Shown one piece after another: positions 31,791 to 44,312 of a stretch of 64,000 bases of DNA. The stretch lies in NCBI GenBank assembly GCA_021234155.1, contig JAJEKV010000113.1, positions 2,028,325 through 2,092,324 on the forward strand. Reading direction: 5' to 3'. Position numbers and translations under genes: made by a program. The notes beneath the pieces are model-generated. The model was not told where the DNA came from and did not search any database. It saw only the letters and a program-made list of their open reading frames with translations. The DNA is from Isoetes taiwanensis (lineage: Eukaryota > Streptophyta > Lycopodiopsida > Isoetales > Isoetaceae). Position 1 is the first letter of the stretch; every line of letters begins with the position of its first letter.

Positions 31791-34700
31791 GGTAAATCAA
31801 GTATGCCCAAAATCCTCGGGATCTGGCTACCCCGCAAAGTTCTTAGTCAACGCCTCAATGACACATTGACTAGAAACATCGAAAAGTGAAAAATTATGGT
31901 TCTGCATAATTTGAACGTACCGAATTTGTTGTTTTGTGAAGTTTAAACCAAGAAAAACACCGGATTTGGAGCACTATTTGAACTAATTGGCAAATGGAGG
32001 GATATGAAGAATCTTAGAGTCTAATCAAAGGTTATTTGAAGTGTTTTGCCAAAGCTAGAACTATACCAGCTTAATAGATTTGGAGTAATCGCATGTACCT
32101 AATCTAGAGATAATTAACAATTTCTTTCTTTGCAATCCAACAATTTCTAATGTGACAAGCAGTAGTCCTGGGTGCTAATGTGATGTTAAAACTGGGTCTC
32201 CACAACCTTTATCAATGATTATGCTAGCTCCTATAAGGTAAGGTTATCTGCCTAGCTAAGGTCGATAAACTGCAAATACGCGGGCTTCCAGGTCAGACGT
32301 CCGAGGCCGCATTTGGCACGTGAAGGCCTATGGTCTCACTAAGGGGTCGGCGTCAGGCCGATGACGAGGCCCGTTAGCCGAAGTTCAGACGTGTTTGATA
32401 ATCGCCGAGTCTTAGGGCCGCAGGCGTTATCAAAGGTGACATCGTAGTTTATCACCCGGAGCAACCGCCTTTATCTAAGCACTAAGTAATCATAATTAGC
32501 TATCAAGATCGAGGAGTATCGAGCAATTAGCTATCGCGATCGATAATTATCGAGGAGGTTTCGATATTGTTATCAAGATCGGAGAGTAATCGGGATAATT
32601 AATTATCAAGATTCTCCAAAGATCATAACTATTTATCAGGCATCGTTTCAGTAATGATAAGCAAAAAGCACCACCTCCCTTTCCATACAAGAGTCCGATA
32701 AGGAATGTACTCGCAAGGCACCTTGTTTGCATAGTGTGCACTTCTTTTTTAAGCTTTACCACGTTCTTTAAAATTAGATTGTTGTCTTTTGGTGAAAGTA
32801 AGTATACAATGATATTGATGTGACAAAAATTTCATTAGTACAATGATACGGATGCTAGTGCATTAAAACAAAAGCAAAGACGCTTAAATGTTACGATTTT
32901 GGAGTCTTAGATAGTGCCCTCATAACCACCATTGCTGTGAGTTGCTCCATCAATATTTGATGCATGGGTTTGTTGAATATATTAAGTTGAAAGAAATCAT
33001 TGCTTTGTGTTCACAGATATAAATCATTGGTGGTCAACTTGTTTTCAGGATTTGTTTGTTCGATTAGTCAAAGACAACGCGAGCTTGGTGCAAGGCAAGA
33101 CATATGCTATACATTATAATTCCCAAAGTCAAATTTATGTAAGTCATCCGCCTATTTACCATTTGCGTAAAATCTATCGATCATTGTGCTACTTGCCACG
33201 TAAAATGCCATCATTTTAAAAATATCTATCGATGCATCCTACCGTTGTATAAGTATACACTAAAAGTACAAATGTGAATCGTATTTTCAAACTACATTAT
33301 TACTGGTTGGGTTGGGTTGCTATGCAAAACAACTAGTCATGCATTCCTTTAAGACGATCAAAAACGGTATAAATTAGATACGTAAAGAAAAAAGATAGAA
33401 ATGTTTCTACATGGCAACACACAATACGCTTTTGACTTACGTGATTGCCACAATGAGATTAGTTGGTAATACAAACATATGTTGAATGCTCAAGATTGTA
33501 GCCTATTACCCAATTGAAAATGATGATATTTCTGAAAAATGTTTACTAGGAAGGCATTCAAGGTAACAATATGGGCAATCTATACTCAGTTTTGTCATGC
33601 ATCCCAACAATATACCTTGTGCCCTATATCCTTCCCAATGTGCAAAGAAGAAAGAAATTGGACTTCAATGGAACATTGGAAGCATTTGAGAGTGCCTCGT
33701 GTATTTGGGATAAATACTAAGGACTTTAATAAAGGAATACTTGGTATTTGAATACCAAACTATGTGCACATAGGCAATTAGATGGCGACGCATTAAACTA
33801 ATAATATACTTAAGCCGCACCTAACATACCAAAGTGGCTTACTCAAATATGGAATCGGGGCCAAGGAAACAAACATTCATACCTTTGATTTTGCTATGAT
33901 CCAAATTCTAGGCTACATCGCCTTGGTATAAAGTGCTTCAAGTGTGTAACCTTTCCAAAGGATGATGTGTAACCTTTCCAGCGGGATGAATACTAATTAA
34001 TCGAATTCACCGGCACAAGTAGCCTTTGATCGGCCTCAGCTTACAAATTGATAACTCAAATTGGGGAATATATATAAACAGCAACAACTTTCTTTCATAT
34101 ATTATTGTTGTTTTCGCATGCATGCAAAGTAAGAACTCATGTGTCAAAAGCCTTATCTTGCTTTCATAATAGAGCCGTAGTATCAAATCTATAAGTCATG
34201 GAGCTCGTACGTGATCTCCGTAGCTTCAATGTGGAATTGAACTATCTCAGCCTTTATTAATTTCATGGTATTCACTGGCAAAAGTGGTCGCCACCAAATT
34301 GCTAAAGCAAACACTTGAAGTTGCCTAGTATCAAATCCAGGATTAGCCTCAAAATTCTGTATGCCGGCGAATGGGAATAATCAAGAATGCATTATACCGC
34401 CAGTGCTTCTTTTTGGTGGTCCGGGACATTATTAATCCCACAGCTCGACCGCTATTTCGCCGCTTGTCACGCCAAACTAGTCAAGAAAGAGAAACCGCGA
34501 CTGAGATGTGACTGCGGGTGCAAGAAAGCCAAAGATTTGTAAAGGAGGAAAGTGCTACGTGAAATAGATCTGTCGATCCTAAAAAATCAAATGTTTTAAA
34601 TAAAAAAAAAGAGGGACTTAATAGCCGAATTACGTAGAGAAAGTTTACAGAAAGTACGGAAGCGTAAAAGCAAAAGCATTGTACTGTTGTTTATGATAAT

Positions 34701-34849
34701 AAAACAAATACGTACCTCACTGAATAAACAACAAAATTTAATGTATCTAGTGGAGCATTGCTATTCCCACTCAATAAAGCACAGGTATCACTTCACAATA
34801 TAAGATTCTAAAGAGCATAAACAACATCGTTGGATAACATGCGTGATCA
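31791..34849. other. Intergenic, no supported gene
   Basis: Contains a G+C-rich island at about 32280-32470, unlike its AT-rich surroundings. A short array of degenerate ATCAAGATCGAGGAG phrases follows at about 32495-32610. Remaining open frames are short and without recognisable domains. Confidence 0.4.
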
Positions 34850-37800
34850 ACGACTACGATGGCTTATCTACATCAAGACCGAGCAAAAACACGTAAAAAT
34901 AATAGCACTTTGTGGATCTCAGGGTGCAACTTGGCTTAATCTTAAAGAAGAGGCCAAGGTGGCATAAGATTCTATTCCATGAAATAAAACAATGCACCTT
35001 TGCTCGACGAAAGTTCGCGGTGCATCTCCTCAAAACATTCAATAGCTCGCCAAGACCACCATTATTTATGCGATGCCACAATAATGAGATTCTCAGGTTT
35101 GCACTTGTTGGCAGAGCAAAGCTTTAAAGAATCCCATCTAAGATCCAATATTTGCTCAAGTTAAAGATATTTTTCTCAATAGATTGCCCAACAAAAACCA
35201 AATAATCTTTAGTTCCCACGGATCTTGGACATCCCACAAATCTAATGTTCCAATCTTCACCGATGAAAATAGCATATGCAAATAATTATTTAGTGTTCCG
35301 GGACAGCCGCTAAAGAACTGACCGCACTCCATGCCATTAGAGCCCCATGAAGAGCCTCGGCCGATGGGGGTGCTTTTGAAGTAAACCGTGCAATAAACCA
35401 CAGTTCCGTGACTATATCTAGCACATTTCAAAGAAGTCATACCATAGCTAGAAAGCTTCAACGCGGATGTACATATATTCACTCTTACTTGCTTCCATGC
35501 CAAATATTTATGCGTACCAGATTAAAGAGTCCTCATGCATGCATCCGAAAAGTAAAACACAGCTCGTGATGACTTTTCACATAATTAAATTCGAATTTGA
35601 CATTATACTTAACACAAAAGGGGCAATTTTGACTACCTTCCACAAGACTTCTTATTGTAAGCATAAGGTCCATAGCAATCCGCATGTCGAGAAAAAGTAA
35701 CGCCTTAATCACCGCGATGTCTAATAAGCTTCCCACGCATTGACCTTCGTGGAAGAATAATAATAGCATCATATAAATGCCTCACATTCCAAAGACATCC
35801 AAGCTCTTGTTTCGAAACTCTCCAAATCTTGCATGCTCTAGGTCCCAATAACAACCCATGCTGCAATAATGTATCCGGTGAGTCTCAGCCGCCAGAGATA
35901 TTTAGAGGTGTAGAAATAAGCAAAAGCCTTTTATGGCAATAACAACCAAATGAGACAAATACCCATTATTTTCGCATGATCATAGATTCAAACCGAGCAC
36001 AAGAGCCGAGATGTATCCCGTGTATGGAATAGCCATTATATCTTCTTTGCATACAACGGCCTTCGAGATTGATAGACACATATCGACGCATCTACACAAA
36101 TTTCACGCGATTATGCATGTGTCACAAGATGATCCCTTCCTCGCTTCATGCCGTGATTGATTACACCTGAATTTCATGGCCTCGCCATTTATATTGACAC
36201 CTGTGCACAAACAACTGGATATTGTTCTTAATATTGTACAAATTTTGGTGCTATATCAGTAATACCAAGTCACCCCGAAAGTACGAATCATATCTCTGGG
36301 TAATCAACAACTTGTTGATTCTATAAAACAACTACTTACCACTCTAAAGGGCTTATGTCTCGAAAGATTCACTCTTCCTCTAACATAAAATCCATCCACC
36401 TCGCAAAATAAGCACGCTATTGGTCTATCACTTGGGTAAAAAGGAGATATGTTGCTTGTCATCAGATCCCCGTAAATGTTATACATAATGTCCAAGTTGA
36501 ATATAGGCTCTCTTTCACAAAGAAGAACATACAAACAATTACCAATTCTAATCGACCGACACAATCTCAACATGACCGCCCCTAATCTCTCTTTGGCCCG
36601 CTATGTCAACTAAATACACCGACGATAACTCAATCGATGCATTTACTTACAAGGATCTACGCTTATAACAAACTTTCCAATATCTTTATCTCATGTACCT
36701 CCTCAGAGAGAGTTTGTACATTTTAATCTTTAGGGTAAATTTGAAGCCACTCATATTTCAAATATAGTGAGAGGACTACGCCCTGACGATATATCGAGAA
36801 AATGTTAGCCAACCGCCATCTAAAGAATGCCTCAGAAAGTAGAATTTGTAAAAGTAAACGATGGTCCATGCCTAGAATGGTGACAGAAAAAATTGCAAAA
36901 AGGATTAAGAAGATGAAAATTATGTAACACAACTAGACCTGTGAGAAAAATTTAGAAACATGTGTTGTCTCATCAAAAAACAAAATTTGCCAGAACCGTG
37001 ATGATTCATTGCAAACCTAGTATTGAATATTATAAAACCAGTAACTCCATACGTACCACATTCATGTCATGGAACATTTTGTAGCTAAAATATCGTGGTC
37101 AAACTCTCACCTCTTCAAATAGAGTTCAAAATGATTTCAGACAAAATAAAAAGGTAATAAATAAAACACACATTCTTACAAAGGGTGAAGGACGCTGACG
37201 AGGTTCATCCCACTTTGCAGAGTATCTGTGGGCCTCATGCTCAATACCTTGTTATCCTCAGATCCAGACTTCATGAAGATCTCAGGTAACTGCAGGGCGA
37301 AGCGACATTTGCAAATATCCCAAACTATTAGATAACAGAGGAATTCCAGATATACTCCGAACATCGAATTGTACCTCAAAGCACAAGAAATGCCCTCTTT
37401 TCCTACTAGCTTCCGACGCCGTGAGGCTCATATAAGGCTCAATCATTTGGCTCACAGGAGAGGTTGGCTACACAAACATAACAAAAAAGATAAACTTACA
37501 AAAAGATCAACTTTACAATGACATGGAAAAAATTGTAATACCACGATCATGCCACATGTCTTTATGTCGATATAAAATACGCAGAGGAAAGGACACAAAG
37601 AGAAGATACAAACGTTTAATGATCATTACTCCTCAAGGGATTCGTGTAGTATGTTCTTGCTCCATTAGGAACAAATCCTATCGCTTTAAACAACAAAAGA
37701 AGATTCTCGCCAATTCCTCCTGCAAGGTCCAAAGATTCGCTCACAATCAAGCCCCTTTTGTCACAAACAGCTGTATATTAGAAGAAAAAGGAACTATAAT

Positions 37801-39060
37801 TTAACCGTAACGATTAGAAACAAATAAATCAATTGACATCCAAGAGTTATCTCAGCATTGTAGACCTCGCTAAAACCGAAAGCCCAAGAATCCATAACTA
37901 CATGAGGCAAAGGAAGTAACGCAGGCCGCTCGTGATGGTGAAGGACGCCATCCAATACCTTGGCGCGACAAGTTTGAGCCATAAGGAATGGACGTTTAGG
38001 GTTTAGGCCCATTCCCTGATCTTCCTATTCTTAACCAATCCAAAAATCCTTCCCGGGGTTCTCGGGAACATAATCCCCCAAAGCTACCGCAATAGATCAC
38101 TTCCCCAGCCGCAAAAATACTCCTTCAAGAATTGCCTGAAGTTTCCCGCATAAATCAATTCCCAAAGATCAATACCGTGGCAAAACTCATTATATTATCC
38201 AACACTTAAATGCTTGGATATGTTACCCTAATGACACTTGAAATAAAAATATCCAAAGATATCAAACAAAACTCCTCAAACCAAGAATCTTAATAGGAAC
38301 CGTGACTAATTTACTACGCAGAGGATTATTGAAATGGATATAAGACCTAAGGTCACATGCTCTTATAATTCATATTTCAGTCACACTAACAAGAACCTAG
38401 GAAGCTTACGCCTCTATGTGACATAGGATAATTTTCTACAACAACAAGGGGTTTAAGGCTCGATTTTTCATTAATCCGCCATTACTCCAAAGGTAGAAGA
38501 CCTCAGTTCCTTGGTCGAATGCAAGGGTTTATGATGGAAAATTAAGTATTATCATCGCATGAATGGCTAAAATCTCAAATCATTTTGAGCCATGCTATGA
38601 TGATCGAAAAACATATTACTAAAGATCCGATTCCATGAATATCAAAATATAAATCATGGAAGATATGAGAGAAAGATTCATCATATACAATCGATCAAGG
38701 CTTTGCACAAGGGAAAGAGATTGAGAATTGAACCCCTAAGCACTGTAATATTATATGCTTTTCCTCATTCCGGGATGCTTCAAGAAGCATTGCCATGCGC
38801 TCTTGCATATGGGCAGCGTGAGAATGCATGATTAAACGGCCATGAATCAACAAATGAGGCAAAACAAATAAGTAAAACTCTGAAGAGAGAAGAAAGATAA
38901 GCGAGACTCCCACCGCTTCACTGAAGAGAAATATTTGCTCCACCAAGTGAAATCAAACCCATCACGCGATCTCGTGATCCGATCTTCCACCGACCTTCCA
39001 CTACCGCAGCTAGCAAAAACGCCAAAACCGAAAAACGCCACACCTAATTGCAAAATACTA
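34850..39060 (-). other. Region with several coding-like minus-strand frames, possible decayed multi-exon gene
   Basis: From high to low coordinates the minus strand has open frames at 39053-38847 (MQLGVAFFGFGVFASCGSGR), 38012-37794 (LDGVLHHHERPALLPLPHVV), 37379-37176, 36573-36304 and 35503-35156. Compositions resemble real protein, but the frames are short, often lack ATG, and I could not link them with consistent splice sites or name a family. They may be exons of one gene broken by sequence error, or coincidental. Confidence 0.25.
35156..35503 (-). CDS. Hypothetical open frame, minus strand
   Basis: 115 codons with no ATG at its upstream end. Contains GRGSSWGSNGMECGQFFSGC, a Gly/Cys-rich stretch, and ends KIIWFLLGNLLRKISLT. 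No family recognised. It is the longest minus-strand frame of the cluster at 34.8-39 kb and could be an exon. Confidence 0.25.
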   Translation of the reverse strand: MAWKQVRVNICTSALKLSSYGMTSLKCARYSHGTVVYCTVYFKSTPIGRGSSWGSNGMECGQFFSGCPGTLNNYLHMLFSSVKIGTLDLWDVQDPWELKIIWFLLGNLLRKISLT

Positions 39061-40254
39061 TGTTAAATGTCCGAGCACCAGACCCTCGTGATCATGATGA
39101 TGTACCGGGCTGATTCCTCACAAATAGGGAGCTTAATGCCCTCGATTTTCGCCAGTTTGATTATTTGAATTTCATATGGTGGCCGCAATTAGTGGAATCA
39201 AGTACTCCCACGCATGTAATCTCAAGTATCGTGAACTTGACTATCCGTAAAAAGACGCATAATCGCGTGTACACCGTATCAGCCTACATTTGGGGCCGTG
39301 CATGTATGGGCTTTTGTCTTTAGATAAAAAAAATAACAAGAGGAAATGAAATTGAAATCAGGTAAAGTACACACGCTTTTATCGGGCCACCAAAGAATGT
39401 ACAAGAAGCGCAAGTAAAAGAGCCGAACGCTTCCAGCTTCGATGTAAGCACCCAGAGCTTCCATATCTTTCCACCTTTGCCGGCATGTCGCATTGACCTA
39501 CACATTTGCAACCTGACAAAAAACTTGCCTAAAAATTGACTCGCTGATGCATGAGGGATTCGCTTAGTCCAAAGAAATATCGGTTGTTCATCTATGATTG
39601 AAGCTCAAAATCGAAAGTTATTCCGCCAGAGACGCCGAAAAGCCTCTTACATTACGTGTAAGAAACTCAAGCAGTATGAGCTCCCCGCCCACTTTGCCCG
39701 ACCTACGCATATAAGCAATGGTGAAAGAAAACGGATTTTTTCTAAGCCGGATTCTATCTCACCGCTCGGATTAAAAAGACTATTACTTCAAAATTAAATG
39801 CAACATTAAATATAATGTGCCACACCCGCTTACTTAGTGGTTCGACTTTACCTAAAGGTAAATTGCAAACAAGAGTTAGACTAGGGCCACCTTGCTGTTG
39901 ACACTCAAATGCCTTGCACCTCATTATTACTGGACATTAATATATGCACCTTCCCTAAATAAAACCACCTTTTATACAAACGGCTACGATTGAATCCAGA
40001 CCTAACTGGCCCACATCAAAAGCCTCCCAAATAAAGGTTCCTCGTGATTCTGGCCGCTGATTCAAGACATCTGACCGCCGTAATGATCCGGATTAAAAGC
40101 CCCAATTCTATCACCTTACCTTCCCTCAACTTCCTACTTCAAAAATTGACTACCAAGATTTGACTCTCTTTCCCTTTAACCGAATGCCCATATGAAAAGC
40201 CCTGGGCCAATTTTAATCGACGGGCCTGTATTAAAATGCTCCCAATTTCAGGGC
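39061..40254. other. Intergenic, no supported gene
   Basis: Short frames on both strands only; no RNA gene or clear repeat was recognised. The last 250 bp, rich in GGCCCA and AAAAGCCCC, blend into the repeat module that follows. Confidence 0.4.
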
Positions 40255-40437
40255 CTGCATTAAAAGCCCCAAATAAGGGGATGCTTGGGTGTTACTGTAG
40301 GTGAAAGACTGCTCGGGCCAGCTCCATCTCGTAGATGGACTGAGACTTCAATCTCTACCAAAAATTTGTGGCATCAATCTCTACACCATTTGAGACCTAC
40401 ATCATTTGTGGCACCCAATATAATTGTATATATATAA

Positions 40438-40472
<35 letters not shown>
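40255..40472 (+). repeat. Left half of a dispersed repeat ending in (TA)n
   Basis: The stretch from AAAAGCCCCAAATAAGGGGA through AATCTCTACC to AATATAATTGTATATAT and (TA)n matches 52014-52420 in reverse complement. In that copy AAAAGCCCCAAATAGGGG, GTTCTACC and AATATAATTGTATATATG keep the same order. The (TA)n tract at 40421-40472 leads directly into composite C. Confidence 0.65.
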
Positions 40473-40473
<1 letters not shown>

Positions 40474-40964
40474 TAGCTATTTACTAGGATCTAATCTAGC
40501 AAAACACTATTACTCCAAACACTAGCACCTCGCCAGAGCTTGGAGAAGGTCCGTCTCATGCTACCTGTGCCCATCCCACGTGATCCTCGTACTATTTTTA
40601 ATTTTTAGTTGTTATAAATTGTGAACATAAATAACTAACCACATGGGCTACCTAGTAGAGGACCGTGATTTCTCAAGCCCCAAAACCATGTATCTTAATG
40701 AAAAGTAGCTGCAAAATAATTCAAGAATTCAAAGTAATCTTACTTGTCATAAATTAATCTAACCACTTAACACTAAAGTCACACTCAGAGAAGACCTGGG
40801 ATTTCAAGTCCCAAAACCACGCTTCCTCAACAATGCAAAGTAGTAGCGACAAAAGTTTCAAGAAGTATCATAAAACTAAGCAATTAAATGCAAAGTAGAA
40901 TACTTAATGAATTAATTGTGTATACCAAAAACAATAACTTGTGAAAGTGTAGACGCATAAAGCA

Positions 40965-41156
40965 TTACCGCCATAAATTGTTCTTGGTTATTCCATGTGA
41001 CTTCCATGCGTTAACCGCAACCATGCTAGCAAAAGAAGAGACAATTGGAGGAGAGATCCGCACTGTACCAATCATGCAAACGCTAGCAAGTAAGAATCCC
41101 AGAACGATGTAAGGGCCAAAGGTACATGGGTCTCTCGCTTTATCACCGATCACCAA
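40965..41156 (-). CDS. Exon-like frame with a membrane segment (composite C, left arm)
   Basis: 63 codons on the minus strand with no ATG at the start. FGPYIVLGFLLASVCMIGTV is a good single transmembrane helix, and a second hydrophobic stretch (PPIVSSFASMVAVNAW) follows. The corresponding stretch at about 44820-45010 in the right arm is broken by indels. No family recognised. It would be the last of three minus-strand exon candidates in the arm. Confidence 0.35.
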   Translation of the reverse strand: MVIGDKARDPCTFGPYIVLGFLLASVCMIGTVRISPPIVSSFASMVAVNAWKSHGITKNNLWR

Positions 41157-41979
41157 TTGTATCCTTTTGCCCTCGCAGCTACATTTAACAGAGAAAAGAA
41201 AGAATCGAATAGTAGTTCTAATGAACTATGTTCATGTAAACCTATACAAAATTAATTCATGGAGCATTCACAATCACAAAATTGTAGTTAAATGCACGTG
41301 GCAGCTTTTTCAAGGCATGTACAACCAAGAAATCTATACCATGCATGCCCATATGGTCTGGCATTTGTCGGATTGCCATAATAATATATAGCCAAAGATC
41401 ATGATCTTAGAAACAAAGCATAAAAATATTTAAGCATTTTCCAAGTTCACAATCGATAATAATTCCAATTTCAGGGTCATAAGGTAACATAGTCATAGAA
41501 AGATCATACCCATATAATCATAGAAAGATCATATCATTCACATAGAATATGTCAAACCCTAATGATAATTGCTTGATCTATCATGCATTTCTAACTCCGA
41601 TATTCGCAGACCGAAAAGCTCCAAATCCATAACTGTAATATCAGGAATCGATAGAGTAGGGCCATCGATTTGTGTCATAAAATTTCCTATGCATGGTGGA
41701 ACTTCCTTGCAAAACCATGGTGCTGCATAGAAGTGGCACCAATAAACAATTCATTCCAAATATTCGCCATGATTGCTGTAAAACCGATTTGCCTAGCTCC
41801 ACTTTGATCCATTCCTTGGCGCTTCTTTCCATTTTCTGAGTACAACCCAGCATTTATACCGTGAAAAATATGAGAGCCTCAATGAACAACATTTATTTGG
41901 GTCTCCGCTTACCGAGCACCCTATCATCAAGTAATCATTAACAAGGTAATGACAAATTATATATAACAATGCAAAATAC

Positions 41980-42177
41980 CTGCCCTATGTTTATATAATC
42001 ACATCGCAGATCCATCATCAGATGCAGAGATCTCTGTGTTTGCCAAAGGTACCCGGGTTGATCCGCAAAGCCGTATTCTAGCAGGCACGCATCATCAACA
42101 AAATTTTGAGTCGCTTCTTTCAGCATTTTACACATGCTTCTAAATGCGTGCCCAGCGGTTTTCACGCTGTGCTTCAT
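41980..42177 (-). CDS. Exon-like frame beginning with ATG (composite C, left arm)
   Basis: Minus strand: ATG at 42177 and 66 codons (MKHSVKTAGHAFRSMCKMLK, then EATQNFVDDACLLEYGFADQ) ending exactly at a CAG|GTATTT donor at 41980/41979. The composition is clearly protein-like. The right-arm copy at about 45857-46050 is recognisable but frameshifted. Family not recognised. Confidence 0.4.
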
Positions 42178-43496
42178 GGACGGCTTTGCTATCCGGGTTA
42201 CATCCGCCGGAAACCTTTAACTGGAGACTGGCCACCCATCAACGACCGTTTTGCCCTGGCGTGGGCGCTACATATTTTACGCCATCGTAATCAATGCATA
42301 TTGGCCCTAATCTTTGTAGGTACACGCCCATTTCTCAGTAAAATCCAATTCTGTATTTTACCAAAATACAAAATACATTACTTTTCACGCACAATTGCCA
42401 TGGTATTATATTGGTCCATTATAAGGAAACGGGCTAAAAAGACCCCATGTAGATAAGAAACATTTTCTTTTCTTTTTACTTTTACAAAAAGTGACAGACA
42501 GATGCATTGCATGCACTTGCATGCATGCAAAGAAAACCCAAGTGGCTCATTTCAAAACAAAATATTTATTTGAAATCCACATCTGTTTCAACTTCCCATG
42601 GAGTTTTGGGCCATGCTCCCATGTAAAGGTAGCACGTATGTTAGAGTAAAAACATCCAGTAAAAACAAAACAATGGTTGCCAAACCATCCTCCTATAATT
42701 TCAAGAATGGGGAACAAATTTAGCAACACTCCCATCCAACATGTTTTTTCTTGCTATACAAAATCGGTGACTACAATATTTTTTTCTCCATGAAAATGTC
42801 TTACCCAAGATAGAATGTTATTGAGTGTATTTTCCATATTATGGTATTACCCATATTGCCACAACATGATATTCTTGGTGCTTACAAGCAAGGCAGTTAC
42901 ATACCCAACATGTGACTGCCTTTGTTGAAAATCAAATCCTAACTGAAGCTTATTATGTATCAACAACACTACCCACCTTTGTATAAGTAATATGTGTGAG
43001 GCAAATGTAGACTTCATTTAGCAAGGGCACATCCTCTGTTAATGCCAGGCCATCTTTTGGCTCCACATAAGTGAATAATCAAGCCCTCAAATAACAAATC
43101 CATAGTTTGCTCCACCCATATTCAAGTATTAAATTTGCTTAAGGGAAAATTTTGACCTCATGGGTCACCCCTCAGCTCACTATAACAATACAATTGATAT
43201 TACATCCGCTTGTTACCATATGCCATTTGGCAAACTAAGTGCAAAACCACAAAATATCATGGCATTTGTACAACAAAGACAAATTTTTTTAGGGTCAGGA
43301 AAACTTTGAGCCCTCGGGCTTTTTTAGAATAAAGCAACCTGCATAGTTGGCTTATAAAGCTTAGGCAAGGCAAGGCTAATCAAGTAACTAGCATAAGGAG
43401 CTTCCCACCCATATCGTAAGTGGAGTCGTAGGAACTTCCCACTATTCTAGGCTATGAAAGTACACCGAGATAAAATTTCCAATTTATATATATATA

Positions 43497-44312
43497 TGTA
43501 TATATATATATATAGAAACCTACCTCCAACCTGTAGAACAATTTATGTGTTAACAATCAAAGATAATTATTATTTCGTATAGTAGCGCTAAGGTACCTAA
43601 ATTTTATGTCAGCTAGGACTCGCTCTCACCAGATTTTGCCCAGATGATAGTGAGGCACAAATCAAGATATTTAGTATAGCCTCAGGAGGGACCTCTTCAA
43701 GAAAGATCCTTCACTATGAATTTTTGTATGTGCATGCCTTATGTTTTAGGTAAGTAGCAACAAAAATATGATACAAATGTATGGCTTCCATGCTTGAAGT
43801 GGCGGCGTATCATACAACCAGATTAAAGTAGTATCCAGAATCCTTTGAATTAAAAAACAAAAACTACCAATGTAGCATGCGATACAATGTCTCGGGTTTC
43901 CATGTTTGAAGCGATAGATCATACAATCCGTGATAAAAGTAGTATCCGTGAATTTCAACTTAAAAAATCCAAAACTCACAATGTAGCATGGTTTGGAAAC
44001 ATTTTTGATTCCCAGAATAGATGAACTCTTGTTAGTTCAAAGAGTGACTAGCAAAATAACATCAAGCATAATTCACTAGATTATAAGTGTACATTCTTTA
44101 TGGATACTTAAAGTCCTTCACCCACCCCCTTAATGAGAGCCAAGCTATTGACCCTAAACCAAGCTGCAGCAAGAATTGAGGACTATAAGTTATATTAAAT
44201 TACCGCGGTTCCAGAGAAAATGTTATTGTAAAGCAGGCTGCAGCTTAGTAAGGTATTAGTATTACTGTAAGGTTATCCGGCCCTAGAACAGAAAAAAATG
44301 TAAGTTTCAAAG
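43497..44312. other. Spacer between the two arms of composite C
   Basis: About 0.8 kb starting in a (TA)n tract. A 77-codon minus-strand frame (43746-43979) contains an imperfect internal duplication, with two similar stretches about 130 bp apart around CATGCTTGAAG/CATGTTTGAAG and CATACAA. No gene was recognised. Confidence 0.4.

Larger units (their letters stand above)
40466..43496 (+). repeat. Composite C, left direct-repeat arm
   Basis: About 3.03 kb, colinear with 44313-47362 from ATATATACTAGCTATTTACT to AATTTATATATATA. Both ends lie in (TA)-rich tracts. The copies differ by frequent 1-6 base changes. Coding-like frames are on the minus strand. Confidence 0.87.

Noticed and set aside
37985-38012. 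TTTAGGGTTTAGG as interstitial telomere repeat
   Set aside because: Only about two partial units; more likely a chance or promoter-type telo-box motif, so not used as evidence for a telomere-associated element.
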